Assembly: GCA_963833955.1 (NCBI GenBank) | Contig: CAWHZY010000010.1 | Coordinates: forward strand, 124,001 to 188,000 | Direction of reading: 5' to 3' | Source of the DNA: Roseiarcus sp963833955 | GTDB taxonomy: Bacteria > Pseudomonadota > Alphaproteobacteria > Rhizobiales > Beijerinckiaceae | DNA: 64,000 nucleotides | In this document: positions 27,019 to 35,502 of the stretch, one piece after another | Numbering within the stretch: the first letter of the stretch is position 1 | Layout: each line of letters opens with the position of its first letter | Notes under the pieces: generated by a model | What the model was told of the DNA's origin: nothing | The model's input: only the letters and a program-made list of their open reading frames with translations | The model's database searches: none | Made by a program: the position numbers and the translations under genes

Positions 27019-27220
27019 GACCCCCGCCAGCCCGCGATTGACTTGCTCGCGCCGGCGCGGCATAAGCCCGGCCTTGCAGCGGTTGCGTCAAGCGCCGCGT
27101 TCGTTTTTTCAGCTCGCCGCTTGGTTAAATCGGCCGTAGCGGCTGAGTTGGCGTTTGCGCGTTTAAGGTCGGGCGGCGCTCGATTTTTTCCGCCGACGAT
27201 TGGAATTCGGAGACTAGCCC

Positions 27221-27355
27221 GTGAAGCGGACCTATCAACCCAGCAAGCTCGTGCGCAAGCGTCGTCACGGCTTTCGCTCCCGCTCGGCTACGGTCGGCGG
27301 CCGCAAAGTGCTTGCGGCGCGCCGCGCGCGCGGGCGTAAGAAGCTCTCCGCCTGA
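27221..27355 (+). CDS. rpmH: 50S ribosomal protein L34
   Basis: 44 residues from GTG 27221: VKRTYQPSKLVRKRRHGFRS then RSATVGGRKVLAARRARGRK. Length and sequence are those of L34. The GTG start is forced because no ATG fits. It heads the rpmH-rnpA-yidC-engB cluster, the normal order in this class. Confidence 0.97.
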   Translation: MKRTYQPSKLVRKRRHGFRSRSATVGGRKVLAARRARGRKKLSA

Positions 27356-27378
27356 TTGGTTCGCTGCGGCTTCGGTCG

Positions 27379-27876
27379 TTGTCCGACCGTTCGCCTGTCG
27401 GTGAAAACGCCGCGGAAGGGAGCCTTGACGCCTTGCATGAGGACGGCAACCCTAGCCCCGCCGGCGAACCTGTTGGCCGCCTGACCAGACGGGCCGAATA
27501 CCAGCGTGTCTCGCGCGGTCGCCGCGCATCGGTCGAGACTTTCACACTGCAGTCCCGCCGTCGCGAGGAAACGGGACAGGAAGCCGTCCCAGGGGCGCGC
27601 GTGGGACTGACAGTGACCAAAGGCGTCGGCGGCGCCGTCGAGCGCAATCGCGTCCGCAGACGGCTGAGAGAGGCCCTGCGCGCTGCGGCGCCCCTTGAGG
27701 CGGAGGGAGATCACGATTACGTGCTGATGGCCCGGCGCGAGGCGTTGGGCCGCCGTTTCGCCGCCCTCGTCGATGATGTCCGCACCGCCTTTCGCGCCGC
27801 CCGGCGCGGCGACGCACTGGGTCGCGGACGCGGACCGGCCAAACGGACGGCGAAGGACAGAGACGCGCGAACATGA
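27379..27876 (+). CDS. rnpA: Ribonuclease P protein component
   Basis: Up to 165 residues. The core is GRLTRRAEYQRVSRGRR, GARVGLTVTKGVGGAVERNR (the family signature with the RNR motif) and VRRRLREALRAAA. It binds RNase P RNA for tRNA 5' maturation. The N-terminal 30 residues are not typical, so the true start may be the in-frame TTG at 27433 rather than TTG 27379. ATG at 27873 of yidC overlaps its stop. The usual small gene yidD between rnpA and yidC is absent. Confidence 0.92.
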   Translation: MSDRSPVGENAAEGSLDALHEDGNPSPAGEPVGRLTRRAEYQRVSRGRRASVETFTLQSRRREETGQEAVPGARVGLTVTKGVGGAVERNRVRRRLREALRAAAPLEAEGDHDYVLMARREALGRRFAALVDDVRTAFRAARRGDALGRGRGPAKRTAKDRDART

Positions 27877-29750
27877 AATCCGAGGACACGCGAAACCTGT
27901 TTCTCGCGATCGCGCTGTCGGTCCTGGTTATGGCCGCCTGGCAATATTTCTACGCCGGTCCTCTGTACCAGCGCGAGCACCAGGCGCAGATGGAGGCCAA
28001 TCAGGCCAATCCCGCGGCTCCGGCGCCCGAAGCGCAGCCGAGCGGCTCGCCGGCGGCTTCCCCGCCCGGGGCGCCGGTCGCCGCCACGCCGCCCGGCGCG
28101 CCAGCTGCGACCACGCCGGCAACAGTCGGCGCGGCGCTCGCGACAAGCCCACGGGTGATCATCGACACGCCGAGCGTCGGTGGCTCGATCGACCTCAAGG
28201 GCGGCAAAATCGATGATATCGTCCTCAAGGATTACCATGAGACCGTCGACCCCAAGAGCCCGAATGTCAGGCTCTTTTCGCCGCCGGGCGCGCCTGACGC
28301 CTATTGGGCCGAGACCGGGTTTGTAAGCCCAGCGGGAGCAAAGACTCCCGGCCTTGATGCGCTCTGGACGGCCGATCGCCAGACGCTGAGCCCGGCGCAG
28401 CCGGTGACGCTGACCTGGGACAATGGCGCGGGCCTCGTCTTCAAGCGGGTGATCGCGGTCGACGACAAATACATGTTCACAGTCACGGACTCGGTCACAA
28501 ACTCCGGCGCCGCGCCGGCGACCGTGCAGGCCTACGGGCTGATCCTGCGCCACGGCAGGCCGGCCGTCGCTGGATATTCGGTCCTGCATGAGGGCTTTGT
28601 TGGGGTCATCACCGGCGGCGACGCCTCGGGGGTCCGCCTTACGTTGCCGGTTCAAGAAGTCACCTATGCGAACATCGAAAAGGCGACCGGCAAGCTCGAG
28701 TCGTTCAAGGGCGACGGCGGCTGGCTTGGCTTCACCGACAAGTACTGGGGCTCCGCGGTTATTCCCGACCAGACCGCTCCGATCGAAGCGCGGTTCTCGG
28801 CCAGCGGGACGGTTCAGCCGGTGGACTACCAGGCCGATTTCCTGGGGAAGGAGCAAACGGTCGCGCCGGGGGCCTCGTTTGAGACCAAGACGCGGGTCTT
28901 CGCTGGCGCGAAAGAGGTCAGCACAATCGACAATTACGAGTCCAGTCTCGGCATCAAGAAGTTCTCGCTGATGATCGACTGGGGCTGGTTCTGGATGATC
29001 ACCATCCCGATGTTCCGGCTTCTGGACGCGATCTACAAAGTCGTTGGCAATTTCGGCATCGCGATCATGATCGTCACGGTCATGGTCAAGCTCGCCTTCT
29101 TCCCGCTCGCCAATCGCTCCTACAGTTCGATGGCGAAGATGAAGAAGATCCAGCCGCAGATCGCGGCGCTGAAGGACCTTTATCCCGACGACAAGGTCAA
29201 GCAGCAGCAGGAACAGATGGCGCTGTTCAAGCGCGAGGGCGTGAACCCGGTCGCCGGCTGCCTGCCGATGGTGATCCAGATCCCGGTGTTCTTCGCGCTG
29301 TACAAGGTCATCTTCATCACCATCGAGATGCGCCACGCGCCGTTCTTCGGCTGGATCCGCGACCTCAGCGCGCCCGATCCGACCAACGTGTTCACCCTCT
29401 TTGGCTTGATTCCCTGGGATCCGACCGCGCTGCCGGCGTTCGGCCATTTCCTCCACCTCGGCATCTGGCCGCTCGTCATGGGCGTGTCGATGTTCTTCCA
29501 GATGAAGATGAATCCGGAGCCGGCCGATCCGGTTCAAAAGCAGATGTTCTCCTGGATGCCGGTGATCTTCACCTTCATGCTCGGCACGTTTCCGGCCGGC
29601 CTCGTGATCTACTGGACCTGGAACAACACGCTGACGGTGCTCCAGCAATCGCTGATCATGAAGAAGGCCGGCGTGAAGATCGAGCTGTGGGACAACCTTA
29701 CCAAGCTGTTCCCCAAGAAGAGCAACCCGGCGAAAACGCCGAGCGTATGA
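27873..29750 (+). CDS. yidC: Membrane protein insertase YidC
   Basis: 625 residues. An N-terminal membrane segment (NLFLAIALSVLVMAAWQYFY) is followed by a proline/alanine-rich linker, a periplasmic domain of about 270 residues, and the C-terminal five-span insertase core: FGIAIMIVTVMVKLAFFPLA, ANRSYSSMAKMKKIQPQIAA, GCLPMVIQIPVFFALYKVIF and AGLVIYWTWNNTLTVLQQSL. YidC inserts and folds inner-membrane proteins alone or with Sec. It overlaps rnpA and engB by four bases each. Confidence 0.97.
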   Translation: MKSEDTRNLFLAIALSVLVMAAWQYFYAGPLYQREHQAQMEANQANPAAPAPEAQPSGSPAASPPGAPVAATPPGAPAATTPATVGAALATSPRVIIDTPSVGGSIDLKGGKIDDIVLKDYHETVDPKSPNVRLFSPPGAPDAYWAETGFVSPAGAKTPGLDALWTADRQTLSPAQPVTLTWDNGAGLVFKRVIAVDDKYMFTVTDSVTNSGAAPATVQAYGLILRHGRPAVAGYSVLHEGFVGVITGGDASGVRLTLPVQEVTYANIEKATGKLESFKGDGGWLGFTDKYWGSAVIPDQTAPIEARFSASGTVQPVDYQADFLGKEQTVAPGASFETKTRVFAGAKEVSTIDNYESSLGIKKFSLMIDWGWFWMITIPMFRLLDAIYKVVGNFGIAIMIVTVMVKLAFFPLANRSYSSMAKMKKIQPQIAALKDLYPDDKVKQQQEQMALFKREGVNPVAGCLPMVIQIPVFFALYKVIFITIEMRHAPFFGWIRDLSAPDPTNVFTLFGLIPWDPTALPAFGHFLHLGIWPLVMGVSMFFQMKMNPEPADPVQKQMFSWMPVIFTFMLGTFPAGLVIYWTWNNTLTVLQQSLIMKKAGVKIELWDNLTKLFPKKSNPAKTPSV

Positions 29751-30425
29751 GCGAATCGACGATCGCGCCCGACTGGATAGAGGCCGGGCGCAAACTGTTC
29801 GCGGGCCCGTGCGAATTCATCTTCGCCGCGGCGCGCTCGGACGGCTTGCCTCCACTCGGGCCCCCTGAGATCGCCTTCGCGGGACGCTCGAACGTCGGCA
29901 AGTCCTCGCTCGTCAACGCGCTGACCGGCCGCTCCGCGCTCGCGCGCACGTCGCGCACGCCCGGCCGCACGCAGGAGCTCATCTTTTTCGATCTTAACGG
30001 CAGGGCGCGTCTGGTCGACATGCCCGGCTACGGCTACGCGGCGGTCGCAAAATCGAAGTCGAGAGTCGTGGGGCGAACTCGTGCGCGACTATCTGCGCGG
30101 CCGTCCCTCTCTCTTGCGCGTATTCGTCCTCGTCGATGGCCGGCACGGCCTCAAAGAGAACGATCACGAAACGATGCGCGCGCTCGACGCGGCCGCCGTC
30201 TCCTATGCGGTCGTGCTGACGAAGGGCGACGAAGTGAAAGTCGCCGACCAAGGCGCTCGCGTCGCGGCGACGCTCGAGGGCCTGCGCAAGCATGTCGCCG
30301 CCTATCCGGAGGTGATCTTGACGTCGTCCCGGACCGGCGATGGCGTCGCCGACCTGCGCGCGCATATCGCAAGGCTCCTCGCCGAGCGGGGCGGCGGCGC
30401 GGCTCAGCCTCGCAGCGAGCGATAG
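29747..30425 (+). pseudogene. engB: Ribosome-biogenesis GTPase EngB/YihA (frameshifted as written)
   Basis: The GTPase starts at ATG 29747, overlapping yidC. G1 is AGRSNVGKSSLVNALTG and G3 is LVDMPGYGYAAVAKSKSRV; then the frame breaks. The rest is one frame over: RDYLRGRPSLLRVFVLVDGR, G4-like VVLTKGDEVK and G5-like LTSSRTG. Removing one base in the GTCGTGGGGC run near 30067-30074 restores SRVWGELVRDYLRG. EngB is generally essential for 50S assembly, so a true null is unlikely unless another copy exists. The last 22 bases overlap the 3' end of the convergent epoxide hydrolase. Confidence 0.88.
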
Positions 30426-31571
30426 TAGGCGCGCACGTCCTCCGCGAGGAGGTCGGGCTGCTCCATCGCGGCGAAATGGCCGCCCTTCTTCATGATTGTC
30501 CAGCGGCGGATGTTGGGGAACATCGGCTCGGCCAACGAACGAGGCGGATGCAGGATCTCGCGCGGGAATTCGGCGTAAGCCGTGGGCGCCGTGACCGCGC
30601 CGCCTTCCGGGATCATCCAGGGGCGATGCATGCGAAAGTAATAGGGATAGAACGACGATCCGATCGCGCCGGTGAACCAGTAGAAGCTGATGTCAGCCAG
30701 CATCTGGTCGCGAGTGAAGACACTCTCGACGTCGCCGCCGCAATCGGACCAGGCTCGGAACTTCTCCACGATCCAAGCCGCGAGTCCGGCTGGAGAATCG
30801 GTGAGGCCAAAGCTCAGGGTTTGCGGGCGGGTCCCCTGAATCGACGCATAGGCTGCCTCCTCTTTGAGCCAATGATTGAGCTGGTCGATAAAAACTTGCT
30901 GCTCGGGCGTCGGATTCTTCGATCCTGTCCGGCTCGCGGCGGACGGCGAGAAAATTGACGTGAATGCCGATCAGCTTGTCCGCATGCGCGTAGCCCATGC
31001 GCGCGGCGGTGATGGCGCCCCAGTCGCCGCCCTGCACGGCGAAGCGCTTGTAGCCGAGCGTGTCGGTCATGAGTTCCGCGAAACAATCCGCCAGTTCCTC
31101 CACGCCAAGCCGCTTCTGCCCGGGGCGGAACGAGAGTCCGTAGCCCGGCAGCGACGGCGCCACGACCGTGAAAGCGTCCGCCGGATCGCCGCCGAAGCTC
31201 GCCGGATCGGTGAGGCGGGGAATGAAATCCAGGAACTCGAACACGGATCCCGGCCAGCCATGCATCAGCAACAACGGCGTCGGATTCGGCCCTTTTCCCG
31301 GGACATGCAGAAAGTGCAGGTCGGTATCCGATCGCGCAATCTTGAATTGCGGGAAGGCGTTGAGGCGCGCCTCCTGCGCGCGCCAGTCGAAGGACCCACG
31401 CCAAGTGTCGACGAGGCTGCGCAGGTAGTCGACGTCGGTCCCATACAGCCACGGCTCGCCCGGCGCGGAATCGGGAAAACGGGTGCGCCCGAGACGCTCG
31501 CGCAAGTCCGCAATATCGCTGTCGGGAACGCGCAATGTGAATGGTTGCGGCATCGCCTTCCTCGAGTTCAT
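30404..31571 (-). pseudogene. Epoxide hydrolase, alpha/beta fold with EHN domain (frameshifted)
   Basis: The start is ATG 31571 or 31553 (MPQPFTLRVPDSDIADLRER). The EHN N-terminal domain is followed by HGWPGSVFEFLDFIPRLTD (oxyanion region) and the nucleophile elbow FAVQGGDWGAITAARMGYAH. After AVRREPDRI the frame shifts; removing one base near 30920 gives KNPTPEQQVFIDQL and then the C-terminal half, EKFRAWSDCGGDVESVFTRD, with the catalytic-His region KKGGHFAAMEQPDLLAEDVR. Intact, it would be about 390 residues and convert epoxides to diols. The single-base lesion is of the same kind as others nearby. Confidence 0.82.
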
Positions 31572-31701
31572 TTTGACATTTGCCGCCGATCCTCGAATCG
31601 AGGCGGCCTGCAAGTCAAACCGGCGCGGTTGCGAAGCCCCGAGGCCGGTCCGGGGACCGCGCCGGATTGACCCGCTTCAGTCCGAAGGCGATGGTCGGCC
31701 C

Positions 31702-32331
31702 ATGCAGACCCACTACAACACTCTGGCCGGTGAAGAGGTCGGCCGTATCGCTGCCCTCAGCGACGGCATTTTCGCCATCGCGGCGACAATTTTGGTGCTC
31801 GACTTTCACACACCCGAGCCAGCCGATATCCACTCGGAGGCGGAACTCCTCCGCGCCCTTGCGGCCTCGGCGCCGAGACTTCTGCCATGGCTCCTGAGCA
31901 GCCTGACACTCGGCATCTTCTGGCTTGGCCAGCAGACGCAGCTCAGCCAGCTCACCCGCTCGAATCGCGACCTTGCCTGGCTGCATTTCCTGTTTCTTGC
32001 GGTCGTCACCGTGCTGCCGTTCTCAACCAGACTTCTGGCCGATTTCCTGACGTATCGAGCGGCGTTCCTTGTCTATTGGGCCAATATTCTTGTCCTCGGC
32101 GCGTGCCTCTACGCCACATGGGCCTATGCCGAAGGGGCGAAGCTCATACGCGAGGAGGCGCGCGGCGACGTCTCGCGCGCGGTCAAGCGGCGCATTGTTC
32201 TGGCCCAGTCGCTCTATGCGATCGGCGCGCTTGCCGGCCTCGTCAACGTGACGCTCGGCATCACGCTGATCCTGCTGATCCAGCTCAATTACGCGCTTGG
32301 ACCGAGGCTGCCGATTCTCTCCCGCCTTTGA
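31702..32331 (+). CDS. TMEM175-family potassium channel-like protein
   Basis: 209 residues from ATG 31702 with six predicted membrane segments. The first carries the family mark RIAALSDGIFAIAATILVLD (the FSDG-type motif that lines the pore in TMEM175). Others are LPWLLSSLTLGIFWLGQQTQ and LHFLFLAVVTVLPFSTRLLA. Bacterial TMEM175 proteins are leak-type K+ channels; here function is by family only. Convergent with pobA, six bases apart. Confidence 0.82.
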   Translation: MQTHYNTLAGEEVGRIAALSDGIFAIAATILVLDFHTPEPADIHSEAELLRALAASAPRLLPWLLSSLTLGIFWLGQQTQLSQLTRSNRDLAWLHFLFLAVVTVLPFSTRLLADFLTYRAAFLVYWANILVLGACLYATWAYAEGAKLIREEARGDVSRAVKRRIVLAQSLYAIGALAGLVNVTLGITLILLIQLNYALGPRLPILSRL

Positions 32332-32336
32332 TCAGC

Positions 32337-33515
32337 TCAGCTCTCGAACGGCAGTCCCGCATATTGTTCGGCGACCATGGCCGCCGCATGATTCGATCGC
32401 AGCAGATGATCGAATTCGCTGAGTTTGATCCGGGTCTCGAAGGCGTCGTCGTCGGGAAAGACATGCAGCAATTTGGTCAGCCACCAGGAGAAACGCTCGG
32501 ACGCCCAGACGCGTCTCAGCGCCATGTCCGAATAAGTCTCGAGATAATGGTCGTCGCCTTTTGAAAAATGCGCCGCGAACGCGCGCTGGAGATAGAAGAC
32601 GTCCGAGATCGCGAGGTTGAGCCCTTTCGCTCCGGTCGGGGGTACGATATGCGCCGCGTCGCCAGCGAGAAACAGCCGGCCGTATCGCATCGGCTCGGCG
32701 ACGAAGCTGCGCAGCGGCGCAATCGACTTTTCGATCGATGGCCCGGTCACGATCCTGGCCGCGATGTCGCCCGGAAACCGGCGTCTCAACTCGTCCCAGA
32801 ACTTGTCGTCCGGCCAGTCCTCGATCCGCGTGTCGAGGCCGCACTGGATGTAATAGCGGCTCAGCATGCGATTGCGCAGCGAGGCGAGCGCGAAGCCTCG
32901 CTCGTGCCGGGCGTAGATGACGTCTCCGACCGGCGGCGTCTCCGACATGATTCCGAGCCAGCCGAACGGATAGGCGCGCTCGAAAATCCTGATCACGGAC
33001 TTCGGAATGCTTTGGCGCGACACGCCGTGGAACCCGTCGCAGCCGGCGATGAAGTCGCAGTCCAGCGTCTCGGACGCGCCGCCCCTTTCGTAAGTCACCG
33101 TCGGCGCGGACGTGGTCAGGTCGTGGAGTTGGACGTTCTCCGCCTCTTCGACGATGCGTCCGCCGTCGCGTTCCCGGATCCGGTACAGTTCCTCGGTGAT
33201 CGCGGTCTGCCCGTGTGACCACATCGGCTTGCCCGTGTGCGTCCTGGTGTCGATAAGAAACGGATCGCGGTCCTGCCAGACGATGAAGCTTCCGTCATGC
33301 GCATGGCCTTCGCGATCCATGCGCTCGCCGGCGCCCGAATCGCGCAAAACCTGAACGGAGCCGAATTCGAGCACCCCGGCGCGGATGCGTTTCAGCACAT
33401 AGGCTTTCGTCTGCCGCTCGATGACGACGCTGTCGATTCCATGCCCGTGCAGCAAATGGGAGAGGAGCAGGCCAGCCGGGCCGCCGCCGATGATCGCGAC
33501 CTGGGTCCGACGCAT
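32337..33515 (-). CDS. pobA: 4-hydroxybenzoate 3-monooxygenase
   Basis: 392 residues from ATG 33515. A FAD-dependent aromatic hydroxylase: N-terminal dinucleotide fold QVAIIGGGPAGLLLSHLLHG, the PobA-typical IERQTKAYVLKRIRAGVLEF, the DG motif DFIAGCDGFHGVSRQSI, and the GD motif GRLFLAGDAAHIVPPTGAKG. C-terminal RRVWASERFSWWLTKLLH also fits PobA. Product is protocatechuate, but no pca genes or PobR are in the window, so the ring-cleavage part lies elsewhere. Confidence 0.93.
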   Translation of the reverse strand: MRRTQVAIIGGGPAGLLLSHLLHGHGIDSVVIERQTKAYVLKRIRAGVLEFGSVQVLRDSGAGERMDREGHAHDGSFIVWQDRDPFLIDTRTHTGKPMWSHGQTAITEELYRIRERDGGRIVEEAENVQLHDLTTSAPTVTYERGGASETLDCDFIAGCDGFHGVSRQSIPKSVIRIFERAYPFGWLGIMSETPPVGDVIYARHERGFALASLRNRMLSRYYIQCGLDTRIEDWPDDKFWDELRRRFPGDIAARIVTGPSIEKSIAPLRSFVAEPMRYGRLFLAGDAAHIVPPTGAKGLNLAISDVFYLQRAFAAHFSKGDDHYLETYSDMALRRVWASERFSWWLTKLLHVFPDDDAFETRIKLSEFDHLLRSNHAAAMVAEQYAGLPFES

Positions 33516-33615
33516 GCTTGTCCTCCCTCGCCGCCGCGAATGCGGACAGGCGCCCCCTAGCATCGCAACTCCGGCTCGTCGAGCCTGCTCCGCCTAACGC
33601 GCGGAGGTTCGGATT

Positions 33616-34989
33616 TCAGCCGGCCGCGCGGAGCCCGACGGCCTCGAGCGCGCCCGCCTGCCGGCGCGCGACCGCTTCCTCGTCGAAGCCGGCGATCGCA
33701 TCCTCGTACATGCGATGAAAGTTGAGCCGCGCGCCAAGGCGCAGGAAGGCGCTGCCGAGGCCGATCGTCGCCCGCTCGAGAAACACGAATTCGCGCGGCA
33801 CCGGCAGGCCGCCGCCCTCGGCCCTCAAGGCCCGCATCACCTGGCCGATCTCGCGTCGGCCGTATTCCGACGGCTTGACGCCGTCGGCCGCGGTGCGCAC
33901 GCGATCGTCGAGAATCGGCCCGCACATGAAACGGGCCCACATGGTCATCGCCTCGGTCACGCCGGGCGTGAGCCTCGTAAAGCCCCACATCGCGAAGGCG
34001 CGCGCGATTCGCGCCTTGTCGTTCGCCTCGAGCGCCCGATAAAGCTCGACCACGCCGTGCACGAAAAGCGGCGGAAAAATGCGCACGCAGCCGTAGTCGA
34101 ACAGATTGACGCCATCGATCCGACCCTCGCCGCCCTCAGGCGACGCCGCGACCGTATAGTTGCCGAGATGAGGATCGCCGTGAATGACGCCGTAGCGCAG
34201 GAACGGGCGCCACCACGCGTCAAACAGGCCGATGGCGATGGCGTCTCGCGCCTCCTGCGGCGCGGCCTCGAAGGCGGTGAGCGGCTCGCCGTCGAGCCAT
34301 TCCATCGTCAGCAGTCGCCGCGTCGACAGACTCTCGTCGACCCGAGGCACACGCACGAACGGCCGGTCGGCGAGCATCACGCGATAGAGCCGGGCGATCT
34401 TGGCCTCACGCTGGTAGTCGAGTTCTTCACGCACGCGCTCGCGGATTTCGCGCGCCATCTCGCGGGTGTCGATCGCGGCGCTGGCGCGCCGATGGAGCGA
34501 GAACAAAAGGTCGAGATTGGAGAGATCCGTCTCAACCGCGGACGCCATGTCCGGATATTGCAGCTTGCAGGCGAGCCGCTTGCCGCTGAGGCTCTGGGCT
34601 CGATGCACCTGACCGAGTGACGCGGCGGCCGCGGGCTTCAAATCGAATTCCGCGAAGCGCTCGCGCCAGCTCGGCCCAAGCTCGGCCTGCATGCGCCGGC
34701 GCACGAACGAGGCGCCCATCGGCGGCGCCTGCGACTGGAGCTTCGTGAGCTCCGCGGCGAAGTCCGCCGGCACGGCGTCAGGAATGGTGGTCAGCATCTG
34801 CGCCACCTTCATCAGCGGGCCCTTCATCGAGCCCAGGGCGAGAGCGAGCGCCTTGGCGTCCGTCTCGCGCCCGCCGCCGCGCAGCCGATTGACGCCGACC
34901 TTGGCGGCGAATGCGCCGGCGTTGACGCCGAGGCGCGCGTATCGCGTGGCCCGCGCGCTGAGGCGATTGGCTTCGTTGTCCTGATCCAA
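33616..34989 (-). CDS. ABC1/ADCK-family (UbiB-like) atypical kinase
   Basis: About 457 residues. Family marks are the KxxQ-like KGPLMKVAQMLTTIPDAVPA, the alanine-rich loop AAAASLGQVHRAQSLSGKRL, HGDPHLGNYTV, and the LFDYG metal site. These proteins act in ubiquinone or lipid homeostasis rather than as ordinary protein kinases. The frame is open as far as 35181, but the extra N-terminus is arginine-rich and overlaps the promoter and start of the divergent gene, so I place the start at TTG 34989 (TTG 34995 is similar). GGGAA precedes it. Confidence 0.82.
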   Translation of the reverse strand: MDQDNEANRLSARATRYARLGVNAGAFAAKVGVNRLRGGGRETDAKALALALGSMKGPLMKVAQMLTTIPDAVPADFAAELTKLQSQAPPMGASFVRRRMQAELGPSWRERFAEFDLKPAAAASLGQVHRAQSLSGKRLACKLQYPDMASAVETDLSNLDLLFSLHRRASAAIDTREMAREIRERVREELDYQREAKIARLYRVMLADRPFVRVPRVDESLSTRRLLTMEWLDGEPLTAFEAAPQEARDAIAIGLFDAWWRPFLRYGVIHGDPHLGNYTVAASPEGGEGRIDGVNLFDYGCVRIFPPLFVHGVVELYRALEANDKARIARAFAMWGFTRLTPGVTEAMTMWARFMCGPILDDRVRTAADGVKPSEYGRREIGQVMRALRAEGGGLPVPREFVFLERATIGLGSAFLRLGARLNFHRMYEDAIAGFDEEAVARRQAGALEAVGLRAAG

Positions 34990-35179
34990 ACGCAAAATTC
35001 CCGCAGAGAAGCGTCGGTGAAGAGCGAATATAGGCGCCGCATCGACCAATTTCAGCCGCGAAGACGAAATGCGGCGAAATCGCAATTTTTCCCAAGAGCC
35101 GTGCGCGTCGATTCCGCTAAGCCCGGGGCGGTCGCGAGCCGTGTCCTTCGACGCGAGGCGGCGCGGCAAGGAGGCCGAC

Positions 35180-35491
35180 ATGATCTTGCGTTTGTGGCGC
35201 GGCTGGACGAATCCGGAGAACGCCGACCGCTACGAGGAACTCATCCGAACCACGATCTTCCCCGGCATTCTCGAAAAGACAATCGCGGGATTGGAGGCAC
35301 TCGAGCTGTTCCGCCGACCGATCGAAACCGAGGTCGAGTTCATGACGCTGATGCGCTTCTCGTCATGGGACGCCGTGAAAGCTTTCGCCGGTCCGGACTG
35401 GGAGACGTCCGTCGTGCCGGCTGCCGCGCGGGCCGTGCTTGCTCGCTTCGACGAGAGGGCCACGCATTACGAAGTTCGTGTCACGGGTTGA
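35180..35491 (+). CDS. Small ABM-fold (antibiotic biosynthesis monooxygenase-like) protein
   Basis: 103 residues from ATG 35180, preceded by AAGGAGG. The sequence (MILRLWRGWTNPENADRYEE, GLEALELFRRPIETEVEFMT, RFSSWDAVKAFAGPDWETSV) fits a dimeric ferredoxin-like barrel of the ABM/DUF family. Often these are small oxygenases or have stress roles; substrate unknown. Divergent from the ABC1 kinase and convergent with the oligopeptidase. Confidence 0.7.
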   Translation: MILRLWRGWTNPENADRYEELIRTTIFPGILEKTIAGLEALELFRRPIETEVEFMTLMRFSSWDAVKAFAGPDWETSVVPAAARAVLARFDERATHYEVRVTG

Positions 35492-35502
35492 GCCGCTCGC
35501 CC

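Noticed and set aside
27717..29648. 643-codon antisense ORF opposite yidC
   Set aside because: Charged low-complexity shadow; yidC is certain.
30404..30769. Separate 121-codon gene MEKFRAWSDCGG...
   Set aside because: It is the C-terminal part of the frameshifted epoxide hydrolase, not a gene of its own.
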